Below, in pieces: positions 12,129-23,617 of a stretch of DNA of 64,000 bases (positions within the stretch are counted from its first letter, which is position 1; the number at the start of each line of letters is the position of its first letter). Source of the DNA: Theodoxus fluviatilis (lineage: Eukaryota; Mollusca; Gastropoda; Cycloneritida; Neritidae); contig JAWQFJ010017326.1 of NCBI GenBank assembly GCA_034096865.1, positions 1-64,000 on the forward strand, read 5' to 3'. The translations under genes and the position numbers were made by a program. The notes under the pieces are model-generated. The model was not told where the DNA came from, ran no database searches, and worked only from the letters and a program-made list of their open reading frames with translations.

Positions 12129-13045
12129 TATGCATATGGTCGTAAAGTGGAAACTTGTCTTTCCAACGCTGTTGAAAGTAGGAGACTGAATATGAATGTA
12201 TAAGGTGAACATCTATGATGACCTTCCTCGCTGTGTGACTATGAGTGTTGGTTTAACGGCTATGACATGCAAAAACAATAAAAATCGTCAGAAAAAGAGC
12301 TTCCTCAACCTTCCATAACGTTTACTATGCAGATCACCAGCTCCTGGCAGCTCCATATCCAGTGGTCTCCTTTCCTGCTAGAGTGCAGAGTCAGCTCCTT
12401 AACCTCAACTCGCCTATTTGAACCCTGCCTTTTGACAGACGGATTTAGACGAGCAAGCTTTGGCGTTTGATTATGTGCGAGGCACAGTGCCGTGATTCAA
12501 TCCCTGGGACGGAAGGAATCTGGATTCTTTCTTGAAATAGTGACATGAGCTACTGAAGACGGGTATCAACTGGTAGGACTTTTGGATAATTTTTTAATAT
12601 ACCGTATTAATTTAGGCAGTGTGTTAACTGCAACGCAGTGTTGCCATCATGGTGGCTACTTTGAACGTGGTATTTCAGCTCAGCTGACAAGCTGCTGGAC
12701 AGCTTCCAATGGAAATTCAGAAAAACACGATGTTGTGCTCTTAACAAATGGATGTAGGTTCCAAATTCAATCAGAATCGCATTACTTACATACCTGTATT
12801 GCTGTGTCACTGTCAGGATAGACAAGGAAGCTAAAAGGAAATATTGAGAGGATTTCCTCAGAGGTTTCAGATGGGCACCAGGAGCTATAACTAGGTGTGG
12901 CCCTCGCCCCGAGAGTGTCAGGAAATGTAAAGGGCCTCTGAAGACCGTCTGTTGTTGCAACATTTTGGTAAAAATAACTGCAGAACTAAGGGAAGCAACC
13001 CTTCCATAACTGACCTTTGAATAAGAGTTACTTCCCCTCATATAT
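12129..13045 (+). repeat. Left arm of a 917-bp palindrome
   Basis: Inverted copy of 13417-14333. It contains host flank (with repeat B, about 12160-12560), GTTGT, and the first 90 bp of an LTR. The arms differ by a few transitions, e.g. ATACCGTATTAA versus ATACCATATTAA. Confidence 0.93.
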
Positions 13046-13149
13046 CCCAGAATCCCCTGTATCAAATGGCTGAATAAACCGGCATGCTGTCCTACCAGAA
13101 TACTGTCTTGGGTCATCACTACATCTGTGACATACCCAAGAACATTACA
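12956..13149 (+). repeat. Gypsy LTR in plus orientation, 194 bp
   Basis: Starts TGCAACATTTTGG and ends AAGAACATTACA, followed directly by a primer-binding site. GTTGT precedes it, the same target sequence as at the outer ends of the minus-strand element. Confidence 0.88.
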
Positions 13150-13161
13150 TGGTGTCAGAAG
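13150..13161 (+). promoter_or_regulatory. Primer-binding site, tRNA-Leu-type
   Basis: TGGTGTCAGAAG follows the LTR end without a gap. It is complementary to the 3' end of many tRNA-Leu molecules (CTTCTGACACCA). Confidence 0.75.
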
Positions 13162-13282
13162 AATACGCCAACGCCTATTTCAACAGTGTGTGTGCATATT
13201 TCCTACAAAACGAGCCTGCGCAAGGGATATTTCTCCTCAGTCCCACGTGAGTACAAACCCGCCATTTATTTGAATTCTCGAT

Positions 13283-13416
13283 ATGGCAAATGCAGTATCG
13301 CACGCCCCAGTTATCGACTGGAATGCACCAAACCTCATTTAGCAATGGAAAAAATTCCGGCAGCATGCTGATCTGATGTTTCAAGGTCCTCTCAAAAACG
13401 TGGAGAATGAAAGCCA
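13283..13416 (+). pseudogene. Start of Gypsy gag, cut off
   Basis: ATG then ANAVSHAPVIDWNAPNLI, an in-frame TAG, then QWKKFRQHADLMFQGPLKNV. The pattern DW-x-AP-N-L...WKKF-x-QHA is a typical gag N-terminus. It is cut at 13416 by the right palindrome arm. Confidence 0.75.
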
Positions 13417-14333
13417 ATATATGAGGGGAGGTAACTCTTATTCAAAGGTCAGTTATGGAAGGGTTGCTTCCCTTAGTTCTGCAGTTATTTTTACCAAAAT
13501 GTTGCAACAACAGACGGTCTTCAGAGGCCCTTTACATTTCCTGACACTCTCGGGGCAAGGGCCACACCTAGTTATAGCTCCTGGTGCCCATCTGAAACCT
13601 CTGAGGAAATCCTCTCAATATTTCCTTTTAGCTTCCTTGTCTATCCTGACAGTGACACAGCAATACAGGTATGTAAGTAATGCGATTCTGATTGAATTTG
13701 GAACCTACATCCATTTGTTAAGAGCACAACATCGTGTTTTTCTGAATTTCCATTGGAAGCTGTCCAGCAGCTTGTCAGCTGAGCTGAAATACCACGTTCA
13801 AAGTAGCCACCATGATGGCAACACTGCGTTGCAGTTAACACACTGCCTAAATTAATATGGTATATTAAAAAATTATCCAAAAGTCCTACCAGTTGATACC
13901 CGTCTTCAGTAGCTCATGTCATTATTTCAAGAAAGAATCCAGATTCCTTCCGTCCCAGGGATTGAATCACGGCACTGTGCCTCGCACATAATCAAACGCC
14001 AAAGCTTGCTCGTCTAAATCCGTCTGTCAAAAGGCAGGGTTCAAATAGGCGAGTTGAGGTTAAGGAGCTGACTCTGCACTCTAGCAGGAAAGGAGACCAC
14101 TGGATATGGAGCTGCCAGGAGCTGGTGATCTACATAGTAAACGTTATGGAAGGTTGAGGAAGCTCTTTTTCTGACGATTTTTATTGTTTTTGCATGTCAT
14201 AGCCGTTAAACCAACACTCATAGTCACACAGTGAGGAAGGTCATCATAGATGTTCACCTTATACATTCATATTCAGTCTCCTACTTTCAACAGCGTTGGA
14301 AAGACAAGTTTCCACTTTACGACCATATGCATA
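13417..14333 (-). repeat. Right arm of the 917-bp palindrome
   Basis: Inverted copy of 12129-13045, separated from it by a 371-bp spacer (13046-13416). Its first 90 bp are the partial 5' LTR of the minus-strand element, then ACAAC and the host flank. Confidence 0.93.
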
Positions 14334-16355
14334 GCTCAGAATTTCAAAACGTGAACATCCACTTTATTTTGTGATGTATGGTCACAATGAAGTTCAAGGG
14401 ACAGATCACATACATGAAGAAAATCGATATGAAAGAAGTTTATTGATATTTCATTAGACTAATTGGACCTTACACTTGTTCATGCAAACACGCATGAAGT
14501 CAACATCATCTCATAAAATCTCGCAGATATGGATAGACAAGGGCAGTATTGGGAATTTCTGGTTCCCTGACAAAACATGAGGTACAATATAACCCAGCTG
14601 GCATGCAAATTCAATGGTTTCACATCCCATGGTGAGTGAAGGTTCACACATCGGCATCTTCCATTTGACAAGCCCCAGTCACAGACAAAGACAAATAAAC
14701 AAACCCTCTCACCACAATTTCACCAGCGGTGCAGTGCTGTCAAATCTGACCTCCTGTATTAGTTCTCGCCAATGAAAATTCAACACTGAAAAACTTAACC
14801 AGCGCAACACGGAGGTTGCCGGTCTCTAAAACAGGGATTGATTTCAATCGGGTGAAAATGAAGGACACAAAACGAAAACATAAATCGGTGTGCATTTTCC
14901 CCTTTCCTCTGTTTAACAGTTGTGTGTTGAGTGAACTGTTTGCATCCCATATCGTTAGTCCATCTCTTGTGACAGAATGCGAGGAGAGAGTGAGGAATGA
15001 GCTCTCTGTAGCCTGTGCTTCAACATCACAATAATTGTCCAGTGAATTCCACCTCACTGGCATGGGAGCTTTACTGAAGGTTAAATCTGACAATACAGTA
15101 CCCTTTCCACGTACACATAATGATAATGATAATAGTGATATATAGCAAGATCTTCATTATACCTGTGACATTACCCTAGTAGAATAGATTGCCAGCGCTA
15201 AAAATAATAGCTGCCTTTCCATCTTTTGACTGAACAGAGTGTAAGCTGTGAGATGATGAGACTTCATTCTATCAAAAAGGCTCATTATAAAATCTAAATA
15301 CTATATATATATATATACAGGCTTAAAAATTCCAATGAGAACTACTTTTAAGTTTATTACACTCATATTGAATGGGATATGAACTTATTCTTTTCAAAAT
15401 AAAAATCTATAAAAAAGGACAGTCTTTCTCTCGTCATACTGCATTATGGCAGCATAAGAGAAGATGAAGACCATGTCTTCTGCATTTCCTAAACATTTCT
15501 GCTTTTGATATGAAGATTTCTTCAAGATGCAGTTCAGGAGTCAGTAAAAGTGACTTCCACATGAATAGAGAGGCAGCTAGGAATACCTAGAAGATATGTA
15601 AAAAAAAAATCAAAATGGGCAAAGATATAGCAAAGATATATGAAACATATATGAAAGATATGTGATAGCAAAAGTGCTCAAGGCATCACTGCAAAAAAAT
15701 ATATCAATCAACTACAACTTCAACGCCCATGCTCCTATCACATCTGGGTGGCAGGCAATCTTGTGAGAGAAGTCTGGTCATCATGGAACAAGTACGACAA
15801 CATGCTTAAAAAGTTCTTGACCATCTTCACTTTCCTACCAGCAACAATCGGCACATCTGTCTCCAAAGAACCACACACAACGCACCCATCAGAGGTACAC
15901 CCCAAAACTGTGGTGAGTCAAAGCTTCTCACGCCATCCAATAAGCTGGGGCAGACTCACCAGGAAGGAACCGGCTCAAGAACACACCACATGAATTCATG
16001 GACAATAAAAGTCATGCACCTGGCAGTGATGCAGCTTCAAGGCTTTGAGGATCAACTGCAGCATACAAATTATAGAATATAACTGCTTTTCCATGGCACT
16101 CATGTTGAAGCAGTTCCATGACAATCTTTGCAGGTAAATAATTATGTCAGCGATATTCCAATTACGATCAAGTTGTATAAAATTCATTTAAAACTATTCT
16201 AGCTCATCAAACAATCCAGAAGTGAAGGGGGGGATCTCATTCTCCATCATCTTTGTGACAAAGGTGCCAACAAACTGCACCAGAGACACACGACAAGAAC
16301 AAACCAGGGGCAATAGGCAATCTCAACGATGAGACAACATTGGGCAAGAGGTTCT
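14334..16355. other. 3' flank of PAN2, no other gene seen
   Basis: AT-rich sequence with no recognised domain. It probably contains the PAN2 3' UTR at its upper end. Confidence 0.5.
15353..15358 (-). promoter_or_regulatory. Possible poly(A) signal AATAAA downstream of PAN2
   Basis: This is the first minus-strand AATAAA I see after the stop, about 1 kb downstream. No GU-rich element was verified, so it is only a candidate for the 3' end of the mRNA. Confidence 0.25.
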
Positions 16356-16567
16356 TCAAAGATAGGCTGTCTGATCACTGGTCTCATCTTCTTCCATATC
16401 CGGAATCACCCACTGGCGTTTGCGGCCCTCCTCGTACAGCTCCTTGATGACCATCTCCACCCTCTCCTGACCGCCCTCTTCCTGAGTCTCACGGTACTTC
16501 AGATAGAGCATCAGCGCCGTCCTTGCATCCTCCACCGAGTCGTGAGTCACCGACTGGATGTTGATCT
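16356..16567 (-). CDS. PAN2: PAN2 terminal coding exon: ExoIII motif and stop
   Basis: Begins with a split Lys codon and [20 protein letters not shown], then [18 protein letters not shown], ending QTAYL and [11 protein letters not shown] holds the catalytic His and Asp (H828, D833). The Glu-rich tail is short. Confidence 0.97.
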
Positions 16568-16843
16568 CTGCAGGGAGATGAAACAAGAGCATCCACAATT
16601 AAACATGATCCATGAAGATGATGATGATGATGATGATGATGATGTTGATGTTGAGGAAAAAACATAGCCACCTGATAAGGAGGCATTTATTGGCAGCCGT
16701 TGTTTGAGATTCAGGGCAAGACAGTTTGGGTTGCCCGTTCTAAGGCCGAAAGAAAAAATAGTTGTGGTTACAGTAACATGGCTAGGAAAAATAGGATTGG
16801 TAGGTGGGCCTGAACTTTTATATATATATATATATATGCATAT

Positions 16844-16912
<69 letters not shown>

Positions 16913-19900
16913 TATGTTTTGAGAGAATAGTCCAGATTGAACAAAAATCACAATTTCTCTTCACTGAAAATCTGATTTTAAAAACTCAAATAGAGAATTC
17001 CCTGAGTGCTCATAAGGCAGGGAAGATGGGACAGCACACAATACATTGATTACCATTGATTTCTTCCCTTTTCTTTCTTTTTTTTTGCACAAAAATACAA
17101 TTAGGGTTGTCAGTAAAAAAAAAAGGATCAGGCTGGTTACTGTAACCGTTACTATTTTTTTCTTTAGCCTATTATGATGTAGGACAACTATGCGTAAAAT
17201 CCCTTGCTTTACACATACAAACTTTTTCTTAACATGTTTGACCCCATATGGGAAAACGCATCATAACTTGCAGGGCACATTTTTTGAATGACAATCAAAA
17301 TAGGTCAATGTGTGCCTGACCATGCACTTTGAGATAATGCTTTATCTCCAACAATAAAAATTATTTGTTCGAGTTATCAATATTCTGTTTTTTGCATGTT
17401 GTTTATTATATTTTAATTTCCATTGTGGTTTTTAAAAATGCACATAAATTACACTTTTCTGAGTTGCGCCTGGTTTTTCCAAGCAGGGTCACTCATACAT
17501 AATTTATGTCTGTGAAATGTGATAGTCTTATTTTTCCACACTAGACAACAGAAATGTCATAGTCTTATTTTTCCACACTAGACAACAGAAATGTCATAGT
17601 CTTACTTTTTCACACTAGACAACAGAAATGTCATAGTCTTACTTTTCCACACTAGACAACAGAAATGTCATAGTCTTACTTGTCCACGCTAGACAACAAA
17701 ATGTTCATCCCCAATACACTAAGATCACTGCCATTCACGAAATAGTGAAGGTGTCTTGGCAGCATACACTACACTACACTACACTACACTACATTACACT
17801 ACAACTTCATTTCTGCTGTAGCAGAATTTTATGTGTCCACCACATACATGTACATTAAAAACACCACAATGTGAAGAACAAGACATGATACATGTATATA
17901 TTACTAATTAATACAAAGTTTTTACATGACTGAAAAAGAATTACAGACATATATTTGCCCGAACAATGTAGCATATTTACAAGAATAAGAAATTAAAGTT
18001 TGCATCAGTGTGTCTCTCGCTCCTTCCTTTTATCCATCCTGGCTAAACTTGTATGAGATTTGCATGAAAACAGCACAAATTCAAAATGATTTCAATCCTA
18101 GGTGCCATGAAAACAGTTAAACATCATGCAAATATGAGTGATGTCGCATATCAAAGATGCTTGATGGGATAGATGAGTATTTAGGAGCCAGAGCAATCAT
18201 TATACAGATGAATCTGCAGAAATGTTTGCTTCCACTACTTTTGGGTTAACAGTATTATACAATCCACATACACACAAGACAACAGAGATGCAAGCTGACT
18301 TACTGAGGAAGTACCAAGCCAGAAACTTGAGGGAGATCATTCGCTGTCTTGGCAAATGGTACAGCTCCACTGTGTCAATCACCTGTGATTTTGGAACCTG
18401 AAGAGAAAGTGGAAGTCAGGGTCAAATTCAGTTCAATCTGATTCATCTTGGCACACTTTCATAATTGCATTGGCACATTTTCCTTTTGGTCATCAATAAA
18501 CACTTTTAAAATGGAAATTTTTTAAAACACCATCCAAAGGAGTAGACAAGACACCAACAACAAAAAAATCACCACAAAAAGGCAACTTTCTATGCAGAAG
18601 TTCATTACTCTGAAAGCAGCCCTGGAAGCTGGAACCCATGGCTGCGGGGCTTTCCTGACTGACTTCAGACACAAGTCTAAATCCCATGTGAAGCCAAGCA
18701 CTGATTGGTCATGAGACGTTACTCATTTCATTACAAGATAAGGGCCACCTGAATGAAAAACTTGGTTATCCCCAAAGCAATGTCTATTTTAAAGAAGGTG
18801 GTGGTGGTGGTGGTGGTGGTGGTGGGAATGGGGGGGTAGAGGTTGTGTGTGTGTGTGTGTGTGTTTTGGCGTTTATTACCTGAATGGGTTTTGTAAGGGT
18901 AGGTGGAGTCATCTTTAATACTTAGAAATGTATATAATATACATGTACTGTCATATATGCTAATATGTAAATAAGATATAATTGTCCTACATGTAACCCC
19001 TTTAAAACTGGCCCGTTTTGAAGCATAATAAATTCTCATACAAAGAGCAATAAAACATATTGTATTGTATTGTATTTCAAAGGGTTATCCGTTGATAGAT
19101 AACTTATCAATGGGACCCATAGTTTCCTTGTATGTTGTGTTTAGATACTGACCTACTTCAATATCAGAGCGAGACGTATTCTTCAAAAGAACTGATTCTC
19201 TTGCAAACTTGAGTGTGAAGAACTGCTGCGTCAAACATTTCTTTGGCACCAAATTTCTCAACAGCCAACCAGCAAAAACAATGCAGGAAAAGAAAAAGTG
19301 TGCACAATTTAGGTGTATTTGGTATCATATAGCTGACTACTGTGCAGCTATTTTAGACAACCATCAGCACCAAGCTTCATAAGGGATTTAAAGGTAAAGG
19401 TAAAGGTGCTCTTCTTATATTGTGACTTTTCCACCCATTGATGGATGCTCAAACAGCACACAGTTACCCCCTGGTCATCGGGCTACCTCTTTTTATCACA
19501 CCAACATCATCTCAACTCCCTGGGGAGCATGCAACCAAGCTGCAGATGAACGGGCTTTAACAATTTTTCAACTCAGCCCTCACAGGTACCCGTTTTACTC
19601 CTGGGTGGGGATATAGTCACAGGTACCATTTCAGTAGCTCATCCAGGGACAGCTCCAAAGAGTTCAATAGAGCATCCAGCTGCCATCAGGGCAGGAATAG
19701 GTCATAAGGAAAAAAAAAGTTGTGGCTATGGCAACCTTACTGACTCTATTTTTTCCGGCAACCGTTTTTTGTATATAAAAAAAACACACACAAAACTGTC
19801 ACCTGTAAGGCAAAGAAATGCATGCTGACCCATTGTAAGCCCTTTGTATCAGTGGAGGTGTCAGACTGCAGCACAAATGGCACTATGCATCATTTAAGTA

Positions 19901-20006
19901 CAAAAGTGTTTTCAGCGAAAAAGAACTATTAATTCATGATCCGATAAATCTACTGTATTCTTGACATTTCTTAAAATAACCCCCCCCCCCCCCCCCCCCC
20001 CTCCCC

Positions 20007-20037
<31 letters not shown>

Positions 20038-22475
20038 ACACTCTTAGTGCACAGTCTCAATCAGGCCTCCTAAAAAACAAAAGTTCAAACTACAATTCAA
20101 CCCTTTTTTGTCATTAAAATTGTTTTGCCATGTTACCTTTACCACAACTATTTTGTTCTTTGGCCTTGAGATCCAACCCTGTAAATAAACACCCTGGAAG
20201 ATCCAAAGCCCAATCCAAACTGGATGGATGGATGAATGGATGGATGGATGGATGGATGGATGGATGGATGGATGGATGGATGGACTTTTACAGCCTATCA
20301 GCCTTTGTAGTCTAATGTACATAAGGTCATTGACCATGTGAATCATGAGAAAGTTTAGAGTAAGCACAATTCAAGTAAAGATTTCTCTAAAGATTTCTTA
20401 CGAATCATGTACGGGACATGATGGGTCTTCTCTTACCCTCAACCCACCAGGGGAATCCAAGCCGGCACCCCCACAAATGCAGTACTCACACAGATGTTGA
20501 TGACTCTGAAGTCCTTCTTGAGGCCGTGTCCGACGAAGATGACTCCCGTGTCAATGAGGTAGCGCAGTTTCTGGTACGTAGACTTGAGGGTGGTCAGGTG
20601 TTTGGAGGACACACTTGCATCAAGATCTCCATGTTTGATTCCCGAGTACTGAGTGAGGTAGTCCACCACCTTTGCAAGAGAAACAATTTTCTTATCAGAC
20701 TAATATCAATAACACTTTCCATAGTCTATAACAAGATGATTGCTTGAAGACCACAAGTCTTGATGCAACACCATGTTTGGTTCCCGAGTAATACAATACA
20801 ATACAATACAATACAACCCAACCCAACCCATTACAACACAATACAATGCTGAGAGAGGGGAATTGCCCCTGTGCAACAGCTTTTCCACTTTGAAAGCTGT
20901 CCTGCAAAGGAATTTCCATTAAACATCCTTATCCTGTTTCTTCCTGGGCCTAAAGAGCCATCCTTGAGTTCACAGGGGAAAGCACTGATTTGGTCATCCT
21001 TGAGCTTAGGGATGTCCATCACTATGATAATGTTTAACTACAGAGCATTTTGAGAGTGCAAACCTCCACCAAGGAAGCCAAACTTTCTCTTCCATGACCT
21101 GTATAATTCAGGCAGCATGTTCTGCTAGCCAGGCCTGACCCTAAGAAGTTTAGTTCATTTTATTGACTGATAGCAGTCTCTGAGTGTGGAATGCATATGC
21201 TGGCAAAATCAACAGTTTGACATGATACAATTTCTCTTTGTGCTTTTACTTAAAAAACTACATAACAGATGACCTCAAAAATGTAATGGGTTGTTCCTTG
21301 GGTGAAATCCTGACCTTGCATGCATTTCATCATGCTCTGTTTTGAACTTTAAGAGTTATTTTGCCGAATAATGAAGTAACGAATGAACTAACCGACGGAA
21401 AAACATAACCTCCTTGGCAGATGTAATAACTAGCACTCCTCCTGCTGCTGCTTCTGCTCCTGCTGCTGCTGATCCTGCTAGTACTTCACTCTCATCACTA
21501 CCACAATTATTACTACCATCACTTCTATCCCTACTGCTACTACTGCCATGATAGTGGATTCTTCCATTTAAATCCTTGGTGGAAAAAAAAGTAAAGAAAA
21601 TCAAGTCAGAAAGGAAGGGACCGACTCATAATAAACAGAGATCAGTTTTCACATCTCAAAACAAGAAAAACAAGAAACAAGCATCTGTATTCATTGTGTA
21701 ATTTTCTGTTTAAAAATTTCGATACAAGAAGAAATTTAACTGCACCTAGGTGTGAAGATGTGGACTCCAAAGATATGAAATATGACAAGTTTTCTTTATG
21801 CAAAATTTTCTGTACAGCAAAATTCTACCCATGGAGAAACTGACCTGCTCCTGTGTGTGAAGATGTGGCCTCCAAAGATATGAAATATGACATGTATTCT
21901 TTATGCAAAATTTTCTGTACAGCAAAATTCTGACTGACCTGTTCCTGAGTGGAAATGTAGTCATCGATGAAGGGTACCCCATGCTGTGGTCCACTCCTGC
22001 AGCAGACAAAATGATGATGTGATTCTGTGTATGCAAAATACGCCACAACCGGCAAAGAAACTTGCAGATACCTATTCAATAACTCTCTTCCATCCATGCC
22101 TTTAAATTTGTTCCATATCAAATGATTAAAAACACTTTGCATGGTGAATAATATTTTTCAATTCCACTTAAGAAATCGTTAGCATGTAGATAAAAGGTTG
22201 GTGCATGTCTAATGATAGATTTTTATATATATAAGGGAATTCATTCGAAACTTGTGCACTCGACCAGAAAATGGGTATCATCTTCTCATTCATTCAGAGA
22301 AAACAGCATGCGCTTAGAGGAAATCTTACTTTCTTGTTTAAAGTAATGTAAAGTTCAGGAAAGTAATCATATAACATAGCAACAGCATGCTGATGACTTT
22401 TCTCAGTATTTGCTCAAAAGCTGTTTGCCGAATTTAGCCTTGCGTCTCATGTACGGTCACCAATATGCATACAAG

Positions 22476-22513
<38 letters not shown>

Positions 22514-22516
22514 GAG

Positions 22517-22585
<69 letters not shown>

Positions 22586-22593
22586 GAGAGAGA

Positions 22594-22686
<93 letters not shown>

Positions 22687-23585
22687 CTACATATGGCTGG
22701 AGCTGCTCTGTGACTCCCCTATCAGCTGGAACCCCTGGCTGTGCAGTTTTCAGAGCCTGCTCCAATAGCTCAACCAGGGGTGACCCCAAACACAGCAACA
22801 AAACAAGAAAACAGCCAGTAAGGAGGAACAAGATGACTTACTCTCCACGAATACAGGTAATTCTTGCGACTGACATGTGGGACGGCTTGATTGTGGATTT
22901 GGTGCCATCACTTCGAAGCTCTGCTTCTTCCTGTGAATTGAATCAAGATGAGCCTTCAGAATGAATAAGGAGCCAGCAATTAAATACATACAGCAAGAAA
23001 GGACACCCTTTTCCACACAAACTATAATGAAAAAAGGTAAATTCATTTTGTTTCACGTGCTGTTGACTATTGAGAAAACTTTGTGTAATTTCTTGAGTTT
23101 CATATGCTGTTATTGTACTCAGAGTTCAGGTGAAGAGAGGGACCAAGGGAGCCCTGGTTGCACTCATTGTATTGTATCCTTTTGCATTGTGTAATTCACA
23201 GAGCAATGCAGATCCTAAACTCGGAGACGCAAACTTGGAGTAGTACAGGGCATTGGACTGCACATTACTGCAACGCTGCATTCTACCCAGCAAAACGTAG
23301 GGTCTCTTCTCAGCCAAGAATGCAAACTTGGAACTGTATTGCATTGCAGTGTTTTGTATTTCCTGTATTGCATTGTGTTGTATTAGTGTATGCCGAGGAA
23401 TGAGTTCCTCATGTGGGCCATCCAAGGAGGGGTGCCGGCAATACAGCAAAGATGGCAGGCCACACAAGCATCAGATTGAGGGCGTTTATGCTCAAAACAG
23501 GGCTGCATCGCCTTGCTGACTGCTGCAAATGTGATGTATTGGACAAAATCCAGCAAATAGCACCTTTGTGCACAGTTTTTACACG

Positions 23586-23617
<32 letters not shown>

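Larger units (their letters stand above)
9726..13506 (-). mobile_element. Ty3/Gypsy LTR element, internally rearranged
   Basis: Flanked by ACAAC at 9721-9725 and 13507-13511, a 5-bp target duplication typical of Gypsy. Reading the minus strand: the first 90 bp of the 5' LTR (13506-13417); an inverted segment (13416-12129) holding host flank, a whole LTR, the primer site and the gag start; the 3' part of pol (12124-10035); and a 3' LTR (9919-9726). The gag body, protease and RT front are missing. It is not functional. Confidence 0.88.

Noticed and set aside
12582..13880. Pairs of identical open frames (79 and about 160 codons)
   Set aside because: They are mirror copies from the palindrome arms, with no known domain.
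17519..17698. Evenly spaced 37-bp repeats that could be mistaken for a CRISPR array
   Set aside because: Repeats are directly adjacent, without unique spacers, in a eukaryotic intron.
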